Source: a virus | IMG/VR virus record: IMGVR_UViG_3300033979_000663 | Location: 1-64,000 of that record | DNA length: 64,000 nucleotides | Direction: 5' to 3' (one strand) | Shown: positions 8,715 to 16,300 of the stretch, piece by piece | Layout of the letters: each line of letters opens with the position of its first letter | How positions within the stretch are numbered: position 1 is the first letter of the stretch | Notes under the pieces: model-generated | The model's database searches: none | The model's input: only the letters and a program-made list of their open reading frames with translations | Told to the model about the DNA's origin: nothing | Made by a program: the position numbers and the translations under genes

Positions 8715-8892
8715 TTTTCTTGGTTCTATTAAAAGGTGGATGGCAAAATTCGCAGTAGGTTGGACGTGGACCAAATGTTTCTCTTTGGGTTGGCTGACTA
8801 CACTTTTTACAAATGAAATTGAATATCCGAGATTGGATAGTACGGTAATGCTCTCGGACGGTATAAGCCCGGACTCTAACTAGCTTTTCCAT
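8683..8892 (-). CDS. small zinc-ribbon protein on the opposite strand
   Basis: 69 residues with a clear four-cysteine ribbon: CKKC around residue 28 and CEFC around residue 47, separated by 15 residues. The ends are basic. It is upstream of, and overlapping, the coiled-coil gene on the same strand. The ribbon suggests nucleic-acid binding; role unknown. Confidence 0.55.
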   Translation of the reverse strand: MEKLVRVRAYTVREHYRTIQSRIFNFICKKCSQPTQRETFGPRPTYCEFCHPPFNRTKKNASTATKKRT

Positions 8893-8963
8893 GATTATTT
8901 TGACTGGCAGGTCGATCCTAATTATCGGATATGGGAACTAAAAAAGCAAAGAGGGTAATTAAC

Positions 8964-9377
8964 ATGAAGTCACTTAATAGGATGATGGCTGAGTTTGGCA
9001 GGGGTAAGGATAAAAAGAAGAGGAAGAAGAAGTTTCTGGGAACTGTAGGAAGTAATGCCGTTCTTGGTGCAATTGGAGGAGCATTATATCCTACAGCATC
9101 CATGCTTGCAATATCTCGTATGATGCCAAAAGGCATGACACCACCATTGAATTACCGAAATATACCTATAATGATGGCTCGAAATGCGGTTATCGGAGCT
9201 ACACTTGGTGGCGTTGGTAGCGGTATTAATTACGGAGCAGGGAAGATCGTAGAGTCGAGTGGCAACTTAATTGAAAAAAAATTCGGTAAACCACCTACTC
9301 CTCGGCAAAAAGTGGGAAGAGGTGTAAAACGGACAGGAGAAAGGTTGGGTAACTATATTTCTGGTGACAAAAAATGA
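8964..9377 (+). CDS. tagged basic glycine-zipper protein
   Basis: The start at 8964 is chosen over 8931 because it restores the family tag MKSLNRMMAEFGRGKDKKKR at the N-terminus. The 137-residue protein then has hydrophobic small-residue stretches (AVLGAIGGALYPTASMLAIS; AVIGATLGGVGSGINYGAGK) and a basic tail. The stop overlaps the next gene start by four bases (ATGA). It is the family member nearest the tail genes. Confidence 0.7.
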   Translation: MKSLNRMMAEFGRGKDKKKRKKKFLGTVGSNAVLGAIGGALYPTASMLAISRMMPKGMTPPLNYRNIPIMMARNAVIGATLGGVGSGINYGAGKIVESSGNLIEKKFGKPPTPRQKVGRGVKRTGERLGNYISGDKK

Positions 9378-9958
9378 TACCTAATATTCCCCACCCTGTA
9401 GAAACTGACCCAGCACCAGATATTGACTGGACTTGTCAGGCGATCGCAGAATATCTAAGAGATGGATTAAATGCAGCTTACGTACCAGCTAAAATCAAAT
9501 CTCTCCAGAGGCAGAAAGAACGGCATTTAGAGTATATCCAACAGGGATTGGCAGAACCTACAACTATTTTTGATAACCAGATATATGAATTAACTCATAC
9601 ACAAACACCACCAAAAGTAGTTAATGGTATTCGTGCCTATGATGCTTTTAACCTGCCATTACATGAATTTCCTTACCTCAAGGTTTACCGTTCTCAAGAT
9701 ATTTATAGTGCAGGCAAAACTGTCTCTCAGTCTTCATTAATGTCCACATATTGCCTAAGTCTACCCAACCAAGAGGAATTACAAGGGAGCATGAGATGGG
9801 TGTCCTGGACAATTAACAATTTGCTACTCAATCCCCAAGTCAACTTGTGTCTAAAAATTCAAGATGGTAGTGTCCGGGCTGAATACCGTACTATGTTGAA
9901 TGAGATGGTTATACCTGTTTACGCTTTTCTAAGAATGTACTTCACTATCAAGTCGTAG
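9374..9958 (+). CDS. putative tail terminator-like protein
   Basis: 194 residues, coupled by ATGA overlap to the tagged gene upstream. The protein has an N-terminal helix (CQAIAEYLRDGLNAAY), a mixed middle and strands in the second half (LKVYRSQDIYSAG). Position, immediately before the tail-tube gene, matches the usual place of tail terminator/completion proteins. No specific motif was recognised, so the name rests on synteny. Confidence 0.45.
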   Translation: MIPNIPHPVETDPAPDIDWTCQAIAEYLRDGLNAAYVPAKIKSLQRQKERHLEYIQQGLAEPTTIFDNQIYELTHTQTPPKVVNGIRAYDAFNLPLHEFPYLKVYRSQDIYSAGKTVSQSSLMSTYCLSLPNQEELQGSMRWVSWTINNLLLNPQVNLCLKIQDGSVRAEYRTMLNEMVIPVYAFLRMYFTIKS

Positions 9959-9993
9959 GGAATAACACAGCCACAGAGTATTATTTAGAAAAT

Positions 9994-10782
9994 ATGACCG
10001 TCGCTATATTTAACGAAACTTTTGTTGGTATCAGTGAGCTAAAGCTCCAACGAATCTCCGACGGGTTTGTTTATAACCTCCCCATCCCTGCTACTTTTGC
10101 TGTTCAAGATAATAAACAGCAGATTATTCAGCGTACCAAGAGTTCACAGGGTCGTACAGTAAGATCCGGTGCATTCATTAAAGGTGAAGAACCCATCTTA
10201 ACCGTTGACTACAACTATATGCAGCCTGAACTCATCGCTATGAGAGCAGGTAATACCTTTGAAGAAGCTACCTACAACATCCAAATCGCTCGAACCGTCA
10301 ATGTAACTCAGTTAACCTACGCTGGTGCTGCTAATGGTTATCTAGGGTACGGGATGCCAGCAGATCAAGCTAATTCTCGCGGTGCTATCAGAGAAGCTGG
10401 TGGCTTGTCTATTCAGTTAACCCAAGCTGATTATGCTGACGATCTTTCAGCATTGACTAATACCTTTGCTCAGGGTCAGCATGGAGCGTTGAAGTTCTCA
10501 CCTGATTTGATGGGTGAAGTTGTTTCCCTGATTATGCCCCATTCTGTAACAGGATTGGGTTTAGGTGATGGATTGATTGGTGAACATAAATTAGTTGCTC
10601 ATCTCTCTGATACTCAAAACATGGTGTGGGTATTTGTGGCCAGCAACATTACTATTAGTTCCGATGGTTCTGGTTTTACCCCTGATGCTGAAACTTTACA
10701 GTTACCATTCTTTTTGAATATTCTTCCTGGTGGTTGCCGTACCTGGAATTTGTATTCAACCAACCAAAAGGTTAAATGCTAA
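9994..10782 (+). CDS. major tail tube protein
   Basis: 262 residues, strand-rich, with a regular alternation of hydrophobic and polar residues and a C-terminal GFTPDAETLQLPFFLNILPG. Single copy, it sits directly upstream of the frameshifted tail-assembly chaperones and tape measure, which is the conserved siphovirus order for the tube protein. The stop overlaps the chaperone start. Confidence 0.65.
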   Translation: MTVAIFNETFVGISELKLQRISDGFVYNLPIPATFAVQDNKQQIIQRTKSSQGRTVRSGAFIKGEEPILTVDYNYMQPELIAMRAGNTFEEATYNIQIARTVNVTQLTYAGAANGYLGYGMPADQANSRGAIREAGGLSIQLTQADYADDLSALTNTFAQGQHGALKFSPDLMGEVVSLIMPHSVTGLGLGDGLIGEHKLVAHLSDTQNMVWVFVASNITISSDGSGFTPDAETLQLPFFLNILPGGCRTWNLYSTNQKVKC

Positions 10783-11291
10783 TGCCTAAAACTGAAAAAC
10801 CCACAACTAAAAGCTTTGTTGTTACTTATCCAGATGGTACTGAGGTTGTGGTATTGCGACTACCACCTACTCAACTTGAAGAGGCGACGGCGATCGCTGA
10901 AAAAATCTTCGAGCGTTTTTTTACCTACTGGGAATACTCCCGTGATTGCTTGGGTGATGTGATGATTGACCCAGCCGCACGGGGATACATCAAGCAATTG
11001 GCTAGTATGTTCCGAGTTGCGGGTCAAAAAGAGTTAGGTATTAATGTTACTCCGCTAGAGGATGAATGTGACTATGAACAGATTGGGCAAATATTTATTA
11101 CCCAGTCTGTTGATATGGAAACTGGCACAATTAACACCGTTCCAGGTGAGGGTATCAAACCTTCTAAATTTGCGGAGTTGCACAAGCTAAATTTTTTCAA
11201 AGTCCGGGCAGTGGAGAAGATCAAGCAACAGGAGAAACCAGAAGCGACGACACCATCCCCAGTAGTGGAGACGGAATCGCCGATATCTTAG
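10776..11291 (+). CDS. tail assembly chaperone (gpG-like, zero-frame product)
   Basis: 171 residues. It is positioned between the tail tube and the tape measure, like lambda gpG. Helical N-terminal region (LEEATAIAEKIFERFFTYWE). Near its end the codons CTA AAT TTT TTC form overlapping -1 slippery heptamers (A AAT TTT at 11189-11195 and T TTT TTC at 11192-11198). The -1 frame is open from there to 11560, so a G-GT type fusion is expected in a minority of products. The zero-frame C-terminus is a charged tail. Confidence 0.75.
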   Translation: MLMPKTEKPTTKSFVVTYPDGTEVVVLRLPPTQLEEATAIAEKIFERFFTYWEYSRDCLGDVMIDPAARGYIKQLASMFRVAGQKELGINVTPLEDECDYEQIGQIFITQSVDMETGTINTVPGEGIKPSKFAELHKLNFFKVRAVEKIKQQEKPEATTPSPVVETESPIS

Positions 11292-11560
11292 CCCTGTTGA
11301 TTGAATATTATGGGGGTGACACAGCTTTAACCTTGTTAAATACTTTTGATATTGACAGGTTAAATAAACTCCTTGCTCAGACCAGGGAAATGAGAAGAAC
11401 ATCCCAAGACCGTAAAGAGGAACGACGAGCTAAAGCCAGCAAGGAATTGTCTGATTACCTCAAACAGACTGATTTATCTACTGTTCAGGTAGATCATGTT
11501 GATGCCGATGGTAAACACCAATCTCTGACCTTGGAGCAGATCAACAATTTTGAATTTTGA
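11189..11560 (+). CDS. -1 frameshift extension of the tail assembly chaperone (T domain)
   Basis: The reading frame one base back from the chaperone is open from the slippery site to 11560 and lacks a convincing own start; the only internal candidate is TTG at 11297. It adds a segment rich in charged helix (RRTSQDRKEERRAKASKELS). This is the classic geometry of gpG-GT/gp13-gp14 tail chaperones, where the extension binds the tube protein while the shared part binds the tape measure. Frame relation and heptamers are directly visible; efficiency cannot be judged. Confidence 0.7.
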   Translation, partial: KFFQSPGSGEDQATGETRSDDTIPSSGDGIADILALLIEYYGGDTALTLLNTFDIDRLNKLLAQTREMRRTSQDRKEERRAKASKELSDYLKQTDLSTVQVDHVDADGKHQSLTLEQINNFEF

Positions 11561-11576
11561 TGTTCGATTCGATTAT
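11560..11576. repeat. 17-bp palindromic element copy (start of a gene)
   Basis: ATGTTCGATTCGATTAT. Here the element supplies the start codon and first residues (MFDSIM) of the following gene. Confidence 0.75.
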
Positions 11577-12024
11577 GGAAATTAACCAGATAAGTCATAA
11601 ATTCTATAGACCCATCAGCAGGGTCAAGATAGGTGAGGCTGAAGTTGACTACCTAGAAATGGGCGCGTGTCAAACAGGATTACTCCTACAAGCATTTATT
11701 GAGGCACAGCGATCGCTCACAAGAGAAAATCAATCTGACAGCGAAGTATTTGAAACGGTAATTAATATCCTCTCTGGTATTGATGGTACTCAACAAACAA
11801 GACGTGATGCTTTGGTTGGGCAATTGTTCATCAAACCCCAGGCTTACGCATTTATTCAACAAGTTCTTGAAGAATCGTTCCCTAAAATACCAAATATCAG
11901 TGATTTAAGGGATGAGTTCAAAGGTGAATTGGTTGTGTATTTACTGGATATTTTTGCGAAAAGGATGATTGAACAATCAGCGCAATTAATGAAGGTTAGG
12001 ACTTACGCACAAGTCACGGAATAA
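11560..12024 (+). CDS. tail-region protein of unknown function, C-terminus in a mobile repeat
   Basis: 154 residues, starting with ATG in a TGATG overlap with the frameshift extension. The first codons are the recurrent palindrome, so the protein begins MFDSIMEINQ. Mostly helical; no family recognised. The last codons run into the GGACTTACGCA end of a MITE-like insertion at 11999, so the C-terminal residues (about RTYAQVTE) are probably not ancestral. Confidence 0.6.
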   Translation: MFDSIMEINQISHKFYRPISRVKIGEAEVDYLEMGACQTGLLLQAFIEAQRSLTRENQSDSEVFETVINILSGIDGTQQTRRDALVGQLFIKPQAYAFIQQVLEESFPKIPNISDLRDEFKGELVVYLLDIFAKRMIEQSAQLMKVRTYAQVTE

Positions 12025-12143
12025 TGAACCACGTTCGCGAAGCGTGCCGAAGGCATAGGAACGAAGAGAACGAAGAAAAGAGGGTTTGAGAGATATTTTG
12101 CGTAAGTCCTGGACAGTATTTGAAGTAGGTTTTGCGTAAGTCC
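11999..12143. mobile_element. MITE-like remnant with IS5-type ends
   Basis: GGACTTACGCA (11999-12009) is the inverted complement of TGCGTAAGTCC at 12099-12109 and again at 12133-12143. Such termini are typical of cyanobacterial IS5-family and derived MITEs. The inside holds a CACGTTCGCGAAGCGTG palindrome and a GCCGAAGGCATAGG segment common in Nostoc intergenic repeats. No transposase is present. Confidence 0.55.
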
Positions 12144-12212
12144 AGATAGATATGGAAGTTAATACATTACATAATGATAAAACTTTTCTCCATGACTATA
12201 TTCAACCCTTGA

Positions 12213-12300
12213 TCATTCCACTAAATTATGCTTAATTGCAAATCTAACTAATTCAGCGCGGTTGCTGGTTTCAGTCTTTCTCAATAGGGAACTACTGAGG
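12213..12300 (-). pseudogene. possible LuxR-type helix-turn-helix tail remnant
   Basis: The minus strand encodes RKTETSNRAELVRFAIKHNL followed by a stop, like the end of a LuxR/GerE DNA-binding helix (usually SNRTELV..A...GLV). The upstream part of the domain is not intact. A short match only, so low confidence. Confidence 0.25.
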
Positions 12301-12323
12301 TAGAACTCAGTAACCCAATATGC
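12286..12323. repeat. 38-bp leader repeat, copy 1
   Basis: This stretch matches 13302-13339 with one mismatch. It contains the hairpin ACTGAG-GTAGAA-CTCAGT just before an ATG. The two copies bracket the ART-like gene, suggesting duplication of the tape-measure leader when that gene was acquired. Confidence 0.8.
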
Positions 12324-12372
12324 AATATGAGTGACAATAAACCGCAAGCTGAGTACAAGGACGTGCTTTAAC

Positions 12373-13302
12373 ATGAAATCCTTATCATCAATGTCTTGTC
12401 CTTCATTAGCGGAATGCCGAGCTAACTTTGCCCAAGAGCGCAAGAAAAAGAGTAAGGCTAGGGCGGCTGCTGAACTAGCTGGGGCTGGTGCGCTTGGTGT
12501 CCAATCTGTCAGATCCGGCGTTCCGCGACTTCTTGGCGTAAGGCTGGAATCACACTCTACTACTAAAAAAACTGCTGATAATATTTTAAAAAACGGTGGC
12601 TGGTTAGACCCTAATTACGGCGGAACTGGTGCTAGTAATGCGGTTGGAAACAAGGATTATATTTCATCCTCTAAAAATTATGTTCATATTACTGGTAGAC
12701 ATGGTGGCGGACACCCCATTATAGAGTCAAAGGCTTACGAAGTAAAACCGGATGGTACGCGAGTAGAAATACCTGAAAAAACTAAATATACACAGGCGAG
12801 TAAAAACCCAGTAGAAAATGTTATTAGGCGTAAAACCCAGAGAGCATTATACAGAGGTATTGCCGGAGAGAATTTACAGAATGTATCAGAACTTGGTGGC
12901 ATGGGTGTCCTAAAAAAAGTTGGTCCACTTATCGCAGGAGGGGCAACTGGGGCTAAAGGTAGGACGCTTTATGTTGGTGGCTCAGATAAGTTTTTTGATC
13001 AAAACTTTATTCCAGATCCGGATGACGTTGCTCTTAAATCCAGTCAGAAAGTTAAAGTATATGGCAATCGCTTTTCTGCTACAGGTGCAGCAATCAAAAG
13101 AGAAGGATTACTTAATCTCATGGGTCAAAACAAAGGAAGAGTAGCCGCAGGAGTAGCAATCTTAGGGGCTGGTGGGTACGGAGCATATCGTATTGGCAAA
13201 AATGCTTTAAATAGTTTGACTGGTAAAGATACTGAAGTTAAACCTTTCTATAGAGGGGGTAAGTTAGTACGTGGATTTAAACGCAAACGCAAAAACAGAT
13301 AA
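12373..13302 (+). CDS. tag-bearing protein with ADP-ribosyltransferase-like segment
   Basis: 309 residues from ATG 12373, chosen because it gives MKSLSSM as in the tag family. A diverged tag (SLAECRANFAQERKKKSKAR) is followed by an A/G-rich stretch. At about 55-75 a segment reads LESHSTTKKTADNILKNGGW, similar in pattern to the HGT..A..I...G start of H-Y-E-type ADP-ribosyltransferases. SSSKNYVHI lies further on, but a clear catalytic glutamate could not be fixed. The C-terminus is a glycine-zipper helix plus a basic tail. Bracketed by the 38-bp leader repeats. Possibly an injected effector like T4 Alt; this is inference. Confidence 0.5.
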   Translation: MKSLSSMSCPSLAECRANFAQERKKKSKARAAAELAGAGALGVQSVRSGVPRLLGVRLESHSTTKKTADNILKNGGWLDPNYGGTGASNAVGNKDYISSSKNYVHITGRHGGGHPIIESKAYEVKPDGTRVEIPEKTKYTQASKNPVENVIRRKTQRALYRGIAGENLQNVSELGGMGVLKKVGPLIAGGATGAKGRTLYVGGSDKFFDQNFIPDPDDVALKSSQKVKVYGNRFSATGAAIKREGLLNLMGQNKGRVAAGVAILGAGGYGAYRIGKNALNSLTGKDTEVKPFYRGGKLVRGFKRKRKNR

Positions 13303-13339
13303 GGGAACTACTGAGGTAGAACTCAGTAAGCCAATATGC
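13302..13339. repeat. 38-bp leader repeat, copy 2 (tape-measure leader)
   Basis: Second copy of the leader, with its ACTGAG/CTCAGT hairpin located 11 bases before the tape-measure ATG at 13336. No strong purine-rich ribosome site is seen apart from the GAGG inside the stem, so folding may control translation. Confidence 0.75.
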
Positions 13340-16300
13340 CTAGTAACGCCACCGCAATCATTGAATTAGTCGGCAAGGACAATGGATTATCCGCCATTGT
13401 CGTCAAAAACACCAACGCCATATCAGAATTAACCGATGCAGCGATCGCTGGTACATCGGGAATGTCGCAGTATGCAACAGCCACTAATGATTTAGGTGAC
13501 GCATTCAGGGGAATTGGTGGTACTGCCGTAGAAGCAACTAAATCGGTAGTTAATTTAGGGAGTAGCACTACACAGGCTTACAACGATATTGCCAAGGGGT
13601 CGGAACGCACAATTAAAGCTGCGGATCTGCTTGGAAATAGATTTGCGGAAATGGCGTTATCTGCGGCTGGGTTCAGTAAGCAGACTGATGCAGTAAATTC
13701 GGTATTACAACCAACAGCAGGGTTCTTCTCAACGGTTACAGATGAAGCTACAGGATTAGGTAAAGCATTCCAGGTTATTAACCAATTAGAGAAGCCCTTG
13801 GTTGGTGGGTTAGACAGAGTTTCTACTACAGCCGGGGGGTTGGGTGACGCATTAAGTAATTTGGGTGGAGTCGGGCAATTTGCGGCTCAAGGGTTATTTG
13901 CCGTTTCTAACGCTGCTGCATCGTTGGCTGGCATCACGGGGACTGTTGATACCATTGGTGACTTGTATCAAGTCATGGAGCAGATCCAGGAAGTTGCACC
14001 TGATGTAGCTAGTGGGATTGGTGAAATAGCTGGGGCTGGTGTGGGGATAGGTCAAGGTGTGCTGGGAGTGACTGACTTAAACACCGAATTATATCTTGCG
14101 GCTCAAGCTGGGAAGAAATTCGGCAATGAGATGACTAAATCATTGTCAGGCGTTTTTGTTAAATTCGCTGATTTAAAATCTCAAGTCACCCAAACAATCA
14201 CAGTCCTCTCTGCAATGGCTGGAACTTTTACTGACTTGGCTCTCCATTTGAAAGATTTTGGCAAGGGTTTAGAAACCGTCAGAAACTTAGGTTTTGATAC
14301 TCAAGCTATGGAAATAGCTAACTCCATTGGTTTGATTGGTGAAAATTTAGTATTTAATACCGAAGCATCTAAAAACTTTGCTAATGCGGCTGTAGCTGCT
14401 TTTTCTAAGGTTGAAGATTCCCTGGCGTTTATTACCACCTTACCATCTGGTCAAGCTGCTGGTATCCCCATGTTATCCAAGCAATTAGATGACTTGGTGA
14501 ATGGTCCATTAAACAACATGATTTCTAAGGGTGAGGCAGCGTCGGCAATGTACCAATCGTTGTCCGCAGGTATTGGTGCTACCACAGGGAAGCTAAAAGA
14601 ATCGCAACCATTCTTGGAAGCGGCATTAAAGCTGTCTACTGGTACAGATACAGCCGCTTCGACTACAGTGGAAACCTTAGCTAAATTGACTTATGCCTAT
14701 AATTTAAACGTCAAGGATGCAACTACAACCGCCGCAAAGCTTAATGGTATAGTTGAAGAAGGTATAATCACCTTCCCACAACTAGCCGGCGGCATTGGTC
14801 GGGTAGCAGGCGTGGCTGCACAAGCGAAAGTCCCAATGAATGAGTTAATGGGTTCTATAGCGGCATTAACCAAAACCATGAGTGCGGACGATGCCATGAC
14901 TGGATATATGTCCTTGCTCAATGCGATCGCTGGTGCAGGGGAGCAGTCAAAAAAAGCAGCTTCGGAATTAGGGGTGCAATTTGACTTACAGGCAGTGAAG
15001 GCGAAGGGGTTACTAAATGTTCTCAAGGATTTGTACGACAAATCTGGGGGTAACGTTGAGAGAATCAAAGAAATTATTCCTGACTCATTGGCGTTCGGTA
15101 CATCGTTAACCTTGATGACTACCGCATTCAAAGAAGCCAAGGAAAAAACAGATATCATAGCTGGCAAGGGTGCTGAGGATTTAGAAAAGTTATTTGGTGG
15201 TAGAAATCAGTCAATGGTTCGCCAAATGACATCCCTAGTAAATGGTTATGAGGAAGTATTATCTGGGTTTGGTGAAAAGTTTGCTGACAACTTCAAGCCA
15301 GGGGTAGAGTTTCTGCGAATCATGCTAGAGAGATTTCAGCAGATGCCTGAACCAATTAAGGAAACGATTGGGGCGATCGTCTCTTTTAATATGGGACTAG
15401 AGAAAGCATCTGGTTTTATCTCTATCCTGGTGGGTGGCATCGCCAAGGTTGGGGTAGCTTTGGCAATTATGCGTATTTCCTCATTGGCGATGACGGGGCA
15501 ATTGGGATTACTCCGGACAGCAGCAATGGGAGTATTCCAAGCATTTGTAGCAGGAACAGGCAGAACTGCGGCTTTGACAACGGCATTTAACACCCTGACG
15601 GGCGCACAACAAATTGCAGTGGCAACCACAGCAGGATTCACTAGGGCAACTACCCTTTTATCTAAAGTCAACGAAATATTGACAACAGATATTACTCGAT
15701 TAATTAGAAGGCACGTAATCCTTGCCCAATACACCGACCTCTCTACTTCGTCCGAGAAAGCAAGTGCGATCGCTAAAGGAATATTAGCTGCGGCAACGAA
15801 AGGTTTATCGGCTGCAATGACCTTTTTAGGGACAACAATCAAGGCGTTATGGATTTCATTTGGACCACTAGCGATCGCTATTGGTGCGGCTGTAGTTATT
15901 TTTCAGACATTAAGTGAAGTAATTAGTTTTAATATTTTAGGTTTCAAGTCTGCGAGGGCTGAAGCGGAAGAATATGCAGCTAAATTAATAGATTTAGGTG
16001 AGGCTACTAAGAGCTATATAGATATTTTAGGTGAAGAAACCAAAGCTGTTGATAAGAGTGTTCAGGGCTACAAAGAAAGAATCAAACAATTGGATGAATT
16101 GCGGAAAAAGGAGAAAGATCCTGGCAGAAGACAGGCAATAGAAGATGAGATAAAAAACAACAAAACTCTTCTCAAAGCCCAACAGGAAAAGGAAGATAAA
16201 AAATACACTGGGTTTTTTAACACTGGGGTTTTGCCTTTTGCGGAAGGAGTAACAAAGGGTCTTTACAGCGTGGCATCTTTCATGAGTCCAGAAGAAGCAA

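Noticed and set aside
12331-12372. Longer start for the ART-like gene
   Set aside because: The start at 12373 restores the MKSLSSM tag seen in paralogues, so the upstream codons are probably leader.
14697-15167. Long minus-strand frames inside the tape-measure gene (also 15336-15842 and 16027-16416)
   Set aside because: Low-complexity shadows of the coding strand; no ribosome sites and no recognisable domain.
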